A DNA stretch of 64,000 nucleotides, from positions 62,001 through 126,000 of the forward strand of contig CAVYUG010000004.1 in the NCBI GenBank assembly GCA_963771655.1, given 5' to 3'. Shown here one piece after another: positions 25,404-34,646 of the stretch (positions within the stretch are counted from its first letter, which is position 1; every line of letters begins with the position of its first letter). Source of the stretch: JAWVFM01 sp963771655 (GTDB lineage Bacteria > Actinomycetota > Thermoleophilia > Solirubrobacterales > 70-9). The notes under the pieces were generated by a model. The model worked only from the letters and a program-made list of their open reading frames with translations. It did not search any database and was not told the DNA's origin. The translations under genes were made by a program, and so were the position numbers.

Positions 25404-27943
25404 GTGCAGCATGGGGAGCAACGCAAGCGACGGCCGCTTGCCGTCGCGCTGGCGATCGCGGTCATCATCGCCGGGCTGCTCGCCGTCTCCGCGAACGGGG
25501 CGACAGGTCGCCCGAGCGTCCGCGCCTCCGCCGGAGGCCAGACCGAACGCAAAGGCCACCGCCACCGCCATCGCCATCGCATGAGCACCATCGCCATCGC
25601 CACAAGTGCCGCAAAGCACGGCGCCGCAACCACATCCGCCGCGGGTTCACGCCGACCCCGCCCCGGTGCCCGCGTGATGGCTCGCCCGATGTCATCCCCT
25701 CCCGCAACGTCAAGGACGTAGACGGCCAGGAAAGCACCGGCCCCTACCCGGCTCCGCCTCGAAGGCCGATCGACAGCGAGGGGGATCCCGGCGAGGAGGA
25801 GGGGGCGCCGGCCCCGGCGGGGCCCTACGTCAAGCACCCCGAAGTGCCCCTCGACCCGGCGCCGCCGGACACCGAGACCCCGGGCGGCCAGCGGCCGCTG
25901 ACGGGGGCGGCCCCGATCGGGGACATCGCGGTGGCTCGCAACAAGAGCCTGCGCCAATCCGGCATCGCCGGCTGGCAGGACACCGACGGCGGCGAGTCGA
26001 GCGTCGCGACCGATGGGCGCGTCGTCCTCATCACCAGCAACGACGGCGATGCGATCTCCTCCGACGGTGGACGGACGTTCACGCCCGTCGACCCGGCGAC
26101 GGTCTTCCCCACCATCGCCGGCGGGTACTGCTGCGACCAGGTCGTCACGTATGTCCCGACGATCAACCGGTTCGTGTGGGTCGTCCAGTACTGGTCCGGC
26201 GGGGGCGGCAACCCCGACAACGCGAAGGGCAATGCGCTCCGCATCGCGACCGCCACCCCGGCGCAGATCGTGAACTCGGGCGCCCAGAGCTGGACCCGCT
26301 ACACCCTGACCCCGGATCAGCTCGGCATCAAGACCAAGTGCGGGAAGGCCGACAACCTCCCCTTCGTCGACCGGCCGCACCTCGCGTTCAGCCGGGAGAA
26401 CCTCTACATGACGGTGAGCGGCTTCAAGAGCAAGAAGTGCGAGGGCGAGGAGAAGAAGTTCCTCGGCACCACCATCGCGCGGTTCCCGCTGTCGCAGCTC
26501 GGCGGGACGCTCAACATGCGGCGCGCCTTCTTTTCCAACGATGACGTCCCGTCGAAGATCCGCCCGGCGCAGGGCGCCTTCGACGGCAACCTCTCCTCCG
26601 CACCGAGCACGCAATGGTTCGCGGCGGAGGCCAGCACCAGCCGCCTCGACGTGATCGAGTGGCCGGACGGTTACGGTGGCCTCCAGGTGAACGAGGTCGA
26701 TGTCCCGTCGATCGCCGCCTACAACACGGACAGCAAAGACCCCGCCGGTGCGAACTGGATGGAGCGCATCGGCAGGTCGGCAGGGGGAGTCGAGACGGGC
26801 GCCCTCGTCGGCAACTCGCTCGTCTTCGGGTGGATGGCCGGGCGGCAGGCGAAGGTCGCCACCAAGGACGGGACGAAGATGGTCGACGTCCACGACGAGC
26901 CCGCGCTCGACTTCGTGCTCATCAACAGCGACGTCAGTCCGATCAAGCGGATCTCCGGGTGGGACGTGGAGCTGAGCGGCGGCCTCGCCGCTGCGCTCCC
27001 GCAGCTGCGGGCCAACACCCTGGGCTCGCTGGCGCTCAGCTTCGAGTACGGCGGGCCGACCCTCTACCCGTCCTACGGCGTGGCGTTCCTCAACGAGTGG
27101 GGCACCGCTGGGAGCTCCATCGGCCAACGCACGTCGCTGGTCGACACCGTCGGCAACGACTACCTCGGCCTCGCGACCGACCCCAGCCAGCCGCGCTGCT
27201 TCGTCGCCACCGGGTCAGCGAGCAAGACCGGCGTCGCCGGGAGCCCGTTCGTGCCGAACGACTACGAGGACCTCCACTACGTCCTGTTCGGCCGCACGAG
27301 CGCGGGCTGCACGCCGCCGCAGCCACCGCCGGGGCCCGACCTGATCATCGACTCGATCAACGGCGTTCCGGGCTCGATCGACGTCGTCGTCAGGAACATC
27401 GGCCCGGGGTCGGCGGGTCCGAGCCAGCTCGGCTACGTGCTCGATGGCGGGGCCGAGAGCTTCCTCGACGCGCCCGCCCTGTCGCCGAGCGCGACGGCGA
27501 CGGTGTCGATTCCATGCCCCGGTCCGGGGCAGATCGCGGTGAGGGCCATCGCCGACGCCCTGGGAGACGTCGCCGAGAGCAACGAAGGCAACAACGTGCT
27601 CGACGGCTCCGCGGTCTGCACGGCCGAGAAGCCCGACCTAGTGGTCACGCAGGTCAGGGTCACCGGAACCGGTGCCAGCGGCACGATCTCAGCCGACGTG
27701 AAGAACATCGGCGCCGCGGACGCCGTTGCCAGCAAGACCCGGATCACCCAAACCGGCGGCGTGTCGACGCTCGTCAACACCCCCGCCCTCGCGGCTGGCG
27801 CCAGCGTGACCGTGTTCACAGGCTGCGGCGACGGCGAGGACAGCGCGACCGTGGTCGCCGACGCGACGAACGTCGTCGACGAGAGCGACGAGACGAACAA
27901 TCAGAGGTTCGGGTCGGGATCCTGCTTCGTCGAGCCGCATTGA
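25404..27943 (+). CDS. Secreted beta-propeller-like protein with two CARDB repeats (frameshift near 25575)
   Basis: The gene starts at a GTG at 25404 with GGGGAGG upstream. It codes a signal peptide (RRPLAVALAIAVIIAGLLAV), then a His/Arg-rich stretch (GHRHRHRH...). After a one-base slip inside a CGCCAT repeat around 25560-25590 the reading continues in the +1 frame (HEHHRHRHKCRKARRRNHI). From the GTG at 25844 on, one frame is open for 699 codons. Residues about 40-450 look like an exo-sialidase/BNR-type propeller (TSNDGDAISSDGGRTF). Two CARDB domains follow (PDLIIDSINGVPGS and PDLVVTQVRVTGTGASG). CARDB domains usually mediate adhesion outside the cell. The split is probably a slippage or sequence error. 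Confidence 0.8.
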
Positions 27944-27997
27944 GCGACCGCGACGGCTGAGCGCTTCGATCAGGCGGCGTCGCTCCGTTGGAACAAT

Positions 27998-28048
27998 TTG
28001 CGGACGCCCTCGGCGTCCCTACATGCTGGTTTCGGGGCTGGCGCCCCT
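27998..28048 (-). repeat. Dispersed two-hairpin element, family A, copy 2
   Basis: On the minus strand: stem 1 GGGGC-GCCA-GCCCC, linker GAAACCAGCATGTAG, then stem 2 GGACGCC-GAG-GGCGTCC, then GCAAATTG. Compared with copies 1 and 3, one G-C pair of stem 2 has become A-T on both sides, a compensatory change. The element contains the stop codon and last residues of the small gene at 28019. Confidence 0.8.
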
Positions 28049-28276
28049 CAGGTCCTTACCTGCCAAGTCCCAAATCACGTCGGCCTCGGAGATCCCTTGC
28101 CGGCGCGCCGCGTCGGCGATGTCGGCCCACGGGAGGTGGGCCTCCGGGAGGTCATCCCAACGCGCCAGCTCCATGGCCTCCAGCGCGCCTCGCAACGCGG
28201 GGCCGAGGTGGTCCTCGGCGCTCAGCATCCCCTTTAGGATCTCGAGCTGCTTATCGGTGAGCCGGATGACCCACAT
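28019..28276 (-). CDS. Small hypothetical protein (85 aa)
   Basis: The protein (MWVIRLTDKQLEILKGMLSAEDHLG...) is not assigned to a family. It has two predicted helices and a DIADAARRQGISEADVIWDL stretch that reads like a helix-turn-helix or degenerate antitoxin-type segment, though that is weak. The last residues (LRGASPETSM) are encoded inside repeat element A, so that tail is probably not conserved. No partner gene overlaps it. Confidence 0.5.
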   Translation of the reverse strand: MWVIRLTDKQLEILKGMLSAEDHLGPALRGALEAMELARWDDLPEAHLPWADIADAARRQGISEADVIWDLAGKDLRGASPETSM

Positions 28277-28353
28277 CGGCTGCCCCTTTCCTCGGTCGCT
28301 GAGCGCAAGCTAGGAGCAGCCACGGACGGAATCCGCGGCGCGGAATCGCGGTG

Positions 28354-29706
28354 CTAGCGGGTTTCGTCGCCCGCGTCGTCGGCGGGCGCCCGTGATTTCG
28401 CCGCGATCGGGAACTCAGCCGTCGCGCGGGCGTGGATGCGGACGGCGACGATGCGGTTGTCGCGCACCGATTCGACGCGGATCTCGTAGCCGTCGGCGGT
28501 GATCCGGTCGCCGCGCTTGGGCAGCCGGCCGAGCTCGGAGAAGACGTAGCCGCCGATCGAGTTGAAGGCGTCCGTCTCGACCGGGAGCTCGATCCCCGCG
28601 TCGACCAGGTCACCGAGCGAGACGTGCCCGCGGACGTAGAAATCGCCGTCGGCGAGCCGGCGCACCGAGGCCGAACGCGGATCGGTCTCGTCCTCGATCT
28701 CACCCACGACCTCCTCGAGGATGTCCTCGACGGTCACGATCCCGACCGTGCGGCCGTACTCGTCGGAGACCACACAGACCGAGCTGCGCTGCTTCTGAAG
28801 CTCGGCGAGGAGGTCGTCGAGCGGCTTCGTCTCGGGGAAGAACGGCACCTCCCTGATCGCCGGTCCGATCTCCGCCTCGGCGCCCGCATTCATGTAGAGG
28901 CGAGCGAGGCTGTTGTTGTGGACCACTCCTCTGACCTTGTCGGGATTGTCGTCCTCGATCACGACCAGCCTGGTGTGCCCGGAGGAGATGCAGCGACGAA
29001 GCGCCGCCTCGGCCGTGTCGGCGGCGTCGACGGTGATCACGGCCGGAATGGGCGTCATCACCTCTCGCGCCTCCTGCTCGTGCAGGTGGAAGACGCCCGA
29101 GAGCATCCCGGCCTCCCCCGGATCTAGTGAGCCGCCCTTCGCCGACATCTCGATGATCGCCTTCACGTCCTCGTCGGTATGTGTCTCCTCGAGCGCCTCG
29201 GGGCTGACGCCAAAGACCCGGACGGTGGCATTCGCCAATTTCGTCAGTCCGACGGTGAACGGTCCGCTCACTGCGCGGAAGACCCCGAGCGGCCGCGCCA
29301 ACCTTTGCAGCGTTCGTTCGGCTCGCGTGATCGCGAGGATCTTCGGCGCCTGCTCACCGAAGGCGATGTGGATCGCAGTTACGACTGCGAATGCGATCGC
29401 GACCGAGAGGCCCACAGCCACGCCGTGCGAGAGGCCACCGAAGATCGGCTCCAGAAGCTTCGCCAGCGAGGGCTCGCCGAGGAACCCGATGCCGATCGAC
29501 GCCATTGTGATGCCGACCTGGCAGGCAGAGAGGTACTCGTCGATCCGGTTCAGTTGATCGAGCGCTGGCTTCGCGCCGCGGGCGCCCTCCTTGGCAAGCG
29601 CCTCAAGCCGCGGGCGCCGCGCTCGGACGAGCGCGAACTCCGCAGCCACAAACAGCCCGTTGATGACGACGAGCAGGAGCAGCAGAACGAGGAGCAAGGC
29701 GGTCAT
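28354..29706 (-). CDS. CNNM/CBS/CorC-domain membrane protein (hemolysin C/CorC family)
   Basis: These proteins export or regulate Mg2+/Co2+ at the membrane. The 450-aa protein has an N-terminal CNNM (DUF21) domain with several membrane helices, including LLLVLLLLLVVINGLFVAAE and SACQVGITMASIGIGFLGEP. Two CBS domains follow (VMTPIPAVITVDAADTAEAA and a second near VCVVSDEYGRTVGIVTVED), then a CorC_HlyC domain after residue 340. The whole layout is intact. The C-terminal 20 residues are a low-complexity tail. Confidence 0.92.
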   Translation of the reverse strand: MTALLLVLLLLLVVINGLFVAAEFALVRARRPRLEALAKEGARGAKPALDQLNRIDEYLSACQVGITMASIGIGFLGEPSLAKLLEPIFGGLSHGVAVGLSVAIAFAVVTAIHIAFGEQAPKILAITRAERTLQRLARPLGVFRAVSGPFTVGLTKLANATVRVFGVSPEALEETHTDEDVKAIIEMSAKGGSLDPGEAGMLSGVFHLHEQEAREVMTPIPAVITVDAADTAEAALRRCISSGHTRLVVIEDDNPDKVRGVVHNNSLARLYMNAGAEAEIGPAIREVPFFPETKPLDDLLAELQKQRSSVCVVSDEYGRTVGIVTVEDILEEVVGEIEDETDPRSASVRRLADGDFYVRGHVSLGDLVDAGIELPVETDAFNSIGGYVFSELGRLPKRGDRITADGYEIRVESVRDNRIVAVRIHARATAEFPIAAKSRAPADDAGDETR

Positions 29707-29917
29707 GAAGAGATCATTGCCCCAGGCGCTTCGCCCCTATGCGGCCCGGTACTTCGAGGAGGGTGGTCGTCGTCCATCGGCGACGTGGCAACGGTACCAG
29801 TCGCGGAGGGCGGCGAAGGTCGGGGAACTCGGGGGTCGCCTAGGGGTCATTCCCGATAGACGAGCGAGGCTTGCGCTGAGAGCCTGGGCGAGGAAGCAAT
29901 CGAGATAGGAGTTATCC

Positions 29918-30880
29918 ATGAATGAGGACACGACCCAGGTGCAGCCCCCCGAAACCGAGCCGCCGCGCCGGTTCCTCCGCTCGCGGAGCGATCGGATGAT
30001 CGCCGGCGTGGCCGGCGGGCTCGGCGAGTACTTCGAAGTCGACCCCGTGATCTTTCGGATCGGCTTCGTCGTTTCGCTCTTCCTCGGTGGCCTCGGGCTC
30101 CTCGCCTACATCGGCTTCGCCCTCTTCGTCGACAGCGAGGAGGGCGAGGCCGGCACCGGGGTGCGGGGCGGCGGGCGCCGCACGGCCCTGCGCGTTCTGG
30201 CGGTGATCGGCGTGGCCATCGCCATCACGGCGGGCCTCGTCACAGTCGTCGCGGCCGGGATCTTCGCGACGGCGACCGGGCACGGCCTCGCCGCGGCGAT
30301 CGTCGTGGTCGCTCTCGGCGCCGTTCTGGCCGTCGCCGCCTTTCGGGGTGGCGCCCGCTGGCTCATCGTGCCCGCTCTTGCCCTCGCGCTGGGCGTGGGG
30401 GGCGCAGCGGCCGCCGATCTCGAGTGGAAGGGAGGGGTCGGCGATCGCGAGTACCACCCGGTTTCCATCGCGGCAATCCCCGCCGACGGCTACCGGCTCG
30501 GCGTCGGGCGCCTGGCCGTCGACCTTCGCGGCATCGATTGGAAGCACGCGACCATCGCCCGGTTGAAGACGAGGCTCGGCGTCGGCGAGGAGGTCATCGC
30601 GGTCCCCTCGAACGTCTGCGTGGAGGCGAACGCGCACGCCGGCGCCGGCCAGGCGACGGTGGCGGGAGTGCAGTCGAGCGGGGTCGACATCGACAACGAT
30701 CAGCAGGACGGATCGACCGCGACCCCGCGGCTGGTGCTCGACGCCGGCATCGACGTGGGTGATCTGACGGTGGTCAACTCCGACGACGCATCTCTGACCG
30801 CGGGCCGGCACGGGTTCGGAACGGATGCCACCGCGCTCCGCGCGGCGGAGTCGCGGGCGTGTGAGGTGGGAGTGCGATGA
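29918..30880 (+). CDS. PspC-domain membrane protein with LiaF-like C-terminal domain
   Basis: The protein is the likely membrane sensor/inhibitor of an envelope-stress system. The 320-aa sequence starts with a PspC domain (RSRSDRMIAGVAGGLGEYFE and FRIGFVVSLFLGGLGLLAYI, residues 20-72). Three further hydrophobic helices follow to about residue 165. A C-terminal outside domain of the LiaF/toastrack kind is suggested by RLAVDLRGIDW, a VGVG-type GVGEEVIAVP and DVGDLTVVNSDD. It is the first gene of a four-gene operon: the next ORF overlaps its stop, and the PspC-histidine kinase and regulator follow. Confidence 0.85.
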   Translation: MNEDTTQVQPPETEPPRRFLRSRSDRMIAGVAGGLGEYFEVDPVIFRIGFVVSLFLGGLGLLAYIGFALFVDSEEGEAGTGVRGGGRRTALRVLAVIGVAIAITAGLVTVVAAGIFATATGHGLAAAIVVVALGAVLAVAAFRGGARWLIVPALALALGVGGAAAADLEWKGGVGDREYHPVSIAAIPADGYRLGVGRLAVDLRGIDWKHATIARLKTRLGVGEEVIAVPSNVCVEANAHAGAGQATVAGVQSSGVDIDNDQQDGSTATPRLVLDAGIDVGDLTVVNSDDASLTAGRHGFGTDATALRAAESRACEVGVR

Positions 30881-31059
30881 GGCCCGACCCGGTCTCGTTG
30901 GTCGGGGGGGTCGCCATAGCGGCCCTTGGCGGACTGCTCGTCGTCGACCGCGCCGGGGCCGCGAACCTCGATTGGGGCTGGATCGCGGCGGCGCTCGCCG
31001 CCGTGGCCGGCCTCATCCTGCTCGTGAGCGGCCTCTCCGAGCGCGACGGCCGGCGATAG
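30877..31059 (+). CDS. Two-helix small membrane protein (60 aa)
   Basis: The protein (MRPDPVSLVGGVAIAALGGL...) consists of two short transmembrane helices joined by AGAANLDWGW, with a charged end (SERDGRR). Its ATG overlaps the stop of the LiaF-like gene (ATGA) and the kinase gene starts 25 bp later. It likely belongs to the same stress complex. No named family is evident, though small two-helix proteins are common in LiaFSR-type operons. Confidence 0.7.
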   Translation: MRPDPVSLVGGVAIAALGGLLVVDRAGAANLDWGWIAAALAAVAGLILLVSGLSERDGRR

Positions 31060-31084
31060 CCCTGCGAGCCGTCACGATTAGAGC

Positions 31085-32338
31085 GTGACCGCGGCCGCGC
31101 AGGCACCACCGCGCCACCTTCGCCGCATCCCCTCCAGCGGCGTGATCGCCGGCGTCATGGCCGGCATCGCGGAGCGGCTACGGATCGACCCGGTGATCCT
31201 GCGCGTCGCCTTCGCCGTCGCCGTGGTTGCGACGGGCGGGCTCCTGCTGCTCGCATACGGAGTCGCCTGGGCGACGCTTCCCGCGGAGGACGGCGGTCGG
31301 CCCCTCCTTCACGTCGGCCCGCGGGGTATGCGGATTGGCGGGTGGCGTGTGGCGGCGGGTGCCGCCCTGCTGACGCTGGCGGCGCTGCTGGTGTTCCGCG
31401 AGCTCGGGGTCTGGTGGAGCGATGCGCTGGTCTGGCCGCTCGTCCTCGCCGCGGCCGGGGCGGCGCTCCTGTGGCGGCAATCGCGCGCCGCCTCGCCCGC
31501 CCCGGCGCCGTCTCCCGCTCTACGCGCGGAGCCGGTCCCTGCGGTGGCTCGAGAGCCGAGGCGGTCGAACGTCGGCGAGCTCTACCGCGGCGGCTTCGCG
31601 ATCGCGCTGGTGGTCGGCGCCGCACTCCTGTTCCTCTCGTCGAACCACGTGCTCGGGGCGGCGGGCGATGCGGCGCTGACGGCGGTCGTGGTGCTCGTCG
31701 CCCTCGCGCTCATCCTCGCGCCGTTCCTGTGGCGCCTCGGCCGCAACCTGGCGCTCGAGCGCGCCGAGCGGATCCGTTCTCAGGAGCGCGCCGAGCTCGC
31801 CGCCCACCTCCATGACTCGGTCCTCCAGACGCTCACGTTGATGCAGAAGCGGGCCGATGACCCGCGTGAGGTGGCGGCGCTTGCCCGTCGCCAGGAGCGC
31901 GAGCTTCGCGGCTGGCTCGCCGGCGATGCGGCCGCCGCCGGCTCGAGCTTCGCCGGCGCCCTCCGCGCCGCCGCCGAGGAGGTTGAGGACGCGCGGCGCG
32001 TGACGGTCGACCTCGTCGCGGTCGGCGACGCGGAGCTGGACGAGGCCGCCGAGGCGGTCGTGGCCGCCGCGCGTGAGGCGCTGACGAACGCGGCCAAGTT
32101 CACGCCGAGCGCCTCGCCGATCGCCGTGTACGCGGAGGCGGACTCGGACCGGATCCAGGTGTTCGTGCGTGACCGCGGCCCGGGATTCGACGTCGGGTCC
32201 GTACCGGCGGACCGCCGTGGCGTGCGGGAGTCGATGGTCGGCCGGATGAGGCGCAATGGCGGGCGGGCGGAGGTGCGTTCGAAGCCGGGCGAGGGGACCG
32301 AGGTCGAGCTCGTGCTCGAGCGGGAGTCGGGACGATGA
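31085..32338 (+). CDS. PspC-domain sensor histidine kinase (LiaS/NarX-type)
   Basis: The 417-aa kinase starts with its own PspC domain (HLRRIPSSGVIAGVMAGIAE and DPVILRVAFAVAVVATGGLL). Membrane helices follow to about residue 225. The HisKA_3 dimerisation box has the phospho-accepting His in AAHLHDSVLQTLTLMQKRAD. The ATPase domain has REALTNAAKFT (N box), VRDRGPGFD (G1) and KPGEGTEVEL (G2). The start is a GTG at 31085. It overlaps the response regulator (ATGA), forming a coupled pair. It probably senses membrane stress directly through PspC or through the LiaF-like protein. Confidence 0.9.
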   Translation: MTAAAQAPPRHLRRIPSSGVIAGVMAGIAERLRIDPVILRVAFAVAVVATGGLLLLAYGVAWATLPAEDGGRPLLHVGPRGMRIGGWRVAAGAALLTLAALLVFRELGVWWSDALVWPLVLAAAGAALLWRQSRAASPAPAPSPALRAEPVPAVAREPRRSNVGELYRGGFAIALVVGAALLFLSSNHVLGAAGDAALTAVVVLVALALILAPFLWRLGRNLALERAERIRSQERAELAAHLHDSVLQTLTLMQKRADDPREVAALARRQERELRGWLAGDAAAAGSSFAGALRAAAEEVEDARRVTVDLVAVGDAELDEAAEAVVAAAREALTNAAKFTPSASPIAVYAEADSDRIQVFVRDRGPGFDVGSVPADRRGVRESMVGRMRRNGGRAEVRSKPGEGTEVELVLERESGR

Positions 32339-32979
32339 GCGCGCCGAGCGTCGTCATCGTCGACGACCACGAGCTCTTCCGGGCGGGGGTCCGATCCGAG
32401 CTCGAGGGCCATCTCGACGTTCGAGGCGAGGCGGGGAGCGTGGAGGAGGCGGTCCGGGCGATCAGCGAGGTGAGGCCCGACGTGGTCCTGCTCGACGTTC
32501 ACATGCCGGGAGGCGGCGGAGTCGAGGTGATCCGCCGTGTCTGCGAGACCCGCCCGGCTCAGCGGTTCCTCGCCCTCTCGGTGTCCGACGCCCCCGACGA
32601 CGTGATCGCGATTATCCGGGCGGGGGCGCGCGGATACGTGACCAAGTCGATCTCGGGCCCGGACCTCGCGGATGCCGTGGCCCGGGTCTCGGGCGGCGAC
32701 GCCGTCTTCTCTCCCCGTCTGGCCGGCTTCGTTCTCGACGCCTTCGCGGGCCAGATCACCGAGGCCGAGGTCGACCCCGAGCTCGACCAGCTCACCCTCC
32801 GCGAGCGTGAGGTCCTGCGCCTGATCGCCCGCGGCTACCTCTACAAGGAGATCGCCCTGGAGCTCTCGATCTCGGCGAAGACGGTCGAGGCCCACGTGAG
32901 CGCGGTGCTGCGCAAGCTCCAGCTCTCGAACCGGCACGAGCTGGGCCGCTGGGCGGTCGAGCGCAGGCTGGTCGATTAG
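32335..32979 (+). CDS. NarL/LuxR-family response regulator
   Basis: The 214-aa regulator has a receiver domain with acidic pocket IVDDHELF, phospho-Asp in VVLLDVHMPGGGGVEVI, the conserved Thr/Ser switch region (LALSVSDAPDDVIAI) and Lys in YVTKSISG. The C-terminal LuxR helix-turn-helix is LTLREREVLRLIARGYLYKE with SAKTVEAHVSAVLRKLQL. It is the cognate partner of the PspC-kinase before it (4-bp overlap), and its targets probably include this operon. Confidence 0.93.
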   Translation: MSAPSVVIVDDHELFRAGVRSELEGHLDVRGEAGSVEEAVRAISEVRPDVVLLDVHMPGGGGVEVIRRVCETRPAQRFLALSVSDAPDDVIAIIRAGARGYVTKSISGPDLADAVARVSGGDAVFSPRLAGFVLDAFAGQITEAEVDPELDQLTLREREVLRLIARGYLYKEIALELSISAKTVEAHVSAVLRKLQLSNRHELGRWAVERRLVD

Positions 32980-32984
32980 ACGCT

Positions 32985-34646
32985 CTACGGGTGCACGCGC
33001 CGACCGACGTGCTCGGCCGGGGTGCGGAAGCGGAAGCCCTTGGGCGGCTTCGGCAGGCCGAAGTCGTCGGCGCGGCGGACCAGGTTCGCCGCGGCGCGCT
33101 CGGAGACGGCGGCGATCGTGAGCGAGGGGTTGACGGCGAGGCTCGTCGGGATCGCGGAGCTGTCGATGCAGAAGAGCCCCTCGTAGCCGAAGACCTCGTT
33201 GCGGTGGTCGACGACGCCGAAGGCGGGCTCGTTTGCCATTCGGCAGCCGCCCAGAGGGTGGGCGCAGTAGACGCCCTCGGTCTCGGTGAGCTTCAGGAAC
33301 CTGCCCGCGCCGCGGCGCTCGCAGATCTTCCGGATCGCATCGTTGGCGCGCTCGCGGACGCGCAGCGACTGCTCGGAGGGCGCGTAGTCGAAGAGGCCGA
33401 CGCCGACCGGCCCTCCGTTCGGCTGGACGTGGCCCCCGCCCCCCGGCGGAGCGGCGTAGAACGCGCCGTCGTTCGTGTCCTCGACCATGGCGAGGATCTC
33501 GATGTGGTCGTTCCAGGTCGAGATCGACCGCTTCTTCTGCCTCCCCCACCAAGTCGGGGGGCCCGCGGGGCTTCGCCCGTCGTCGTAGAGGAAGTTGGTG
33601 AGCTGGGAGAGCAGGATCTCCTGAAGCGTGAACCGGGTGCCGTCGTGCCGGCGCCCGCGCTTGCCGACGTAGTAGTCGTAGCTCATGACGGTGATCGGCC
33701 GGCCCTTGTAGAACTGGCCGAAGCCGGGGAGGTCGAGCGCTTCTTTGATCCTGCGGGGGTTCACCTCGACCGCCGCGACGTGGTCGCCGTTGACGCCGAG
33801 GTGCTTGCCGACCTGCTGCGACATCGCGGGCAGGCTCGGCTGGGAGCGCATCAGGATCGGCGGCGTGCCCATCGCACCCGCGGCGAGGATCAGGACCTTG
33901 CACTCGATGTCCGTGATCGCCCCCGCGGAGCCCTTCGTTGCGGGGTCGACCTTGTTGCCCTGGACGACGAAGCGGTAGGGCCTTGCGCTCGACTGCCGCA
34001 CCTGGTTCACCTGCACCAGAGGGCGCACCTCGACGCCGGCGCGCTCGGCGGAGGCGAGGTAGTTCGTGATGAGCGAGTTCTTGGCCCCGAACACACAGCC
34101 CGTGTAACACCACTTCGCGTTCACGCAGCGCTCGTGGCTGATCGCCAGCGGGACGCGGTCGCAGGTGAAGCCGGCCTCCCGGAGCATCGAGGCCCAGACG
34201 CCACCCGACTTCGAGACCATGTCCCACGGCGTCGGCGCGACGCGCAGCCCCGCCTCGGCGCGAGCGTAGTAGGGGTTGAGTGCCTTTCGGCTCAATTCCC
34301 TCGGCCACATGCGCCTCGGCGGGCCGTCGTCGGGCGCCGAGTCGGCGCGCTCGAAGATTTCGCTCGGCGCCCGAAGCGAGGCCGCGAGATAGAGGTTCGA
34401 CCCGCCGCCGACGAGGTTTGCGACGACCACCTGTGCGCCCTGGCCCTGGATCAGGCCGTAGGTCTGCGAGAGGTGCTCGACGTCCATCGACTGGGCGAAG
34501 TCGGTGTGCCCCTTTCGAAGCCCGCGCTCGAGCACGACGACGCTCGGCTTCTCGCCGGCGGCGCGGTAGAGCTCGGCAATGCGCCAGGCGGAGATCGAGG
34601 CGCCGAAGCCGGAGCCGACGATGCAGACGTCCACCCGCTCGGTCAT
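32985..34646 (-). CDS. GMC-family FAD oxidoreductase (cholesterol-oxidase-like)
   Basis: The 553-aa protein has the FAD Rossmann fold at the N-terminus (DVCIVGSGFGASISAWRIAE), GLIQGQGAQVVVANLVGGGS, and a C-terminal GMC block. That block contains VYCAHPLGGCRMAN and GLFCIDSSAIPTSLAVNPSL, the region that supplies the catalytic His and Asn. It resembles cholesterol oxidase/choline dehydrogenase relatives; the alcohol or sterol substrate is unknown. The start is the ATG at 34646, overlapping the stop of the small Tat gene (ATGA). The pair probably forms a membrane-linked dehydrogenase, with electrons leaving to a quinone or cytochrome. Confidence 0.87.
   Translation of the reverse strand: MTERVDVCIVGSGFGASISAWRIAELYRAAGEKPSVVVLERGLRKGHTDFAQSMDVEHLSQTYGLIQGQGAQVVVANLVGGGSNLYLAASLRAPSEIFERADSAPDDGPPRRMWPRELSRKALNPYYARAEAGLRVAPTPWDMVSKSGGVWASMLREAGFTCDRVPLAISHERCVNAKWCYTGCVFGAKNSLITNYLASAERAGVEVRPLVQVNQVRQSSARPYRFVVQGNKVDPATKGSAGAITDIECKVLILAAGAMGTPPILMRSQPSLPAMSQQVGKHLGVNGDHVAAVEVNPRRIKEALDLPGFGQFYKGRPITVMSYDYYVGKRGRRHDGTRFTLQEILLSQLTNFLYDDGRSPAGPPTWWGRQKKRSISTWNDHIEILAMVEDTNDGAFYAAPPGGGGHVQPNGGPVGVGLFDYAPSEQSLRVRERANDAIRKICERRGAGRFLKLTETEGVYCAHPLGGCRMANEPAFGVVDHRNEVFGYEGLFCIDSSAIPTSLAVNPSLTIAAVSERAAANLVRRADDFGLPKPPKGFRFRTPAEHVGRRVHP

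Noticed and set aside
29737..29931. Short minus-strand ORF ending FAALRDWYRCHVADGRRPPS
   Set aside because: It has no ribosome site and overlaps the start of the PspC gene on the other strand. The WYR-like stretch may be chance. No homologue is recognisable.
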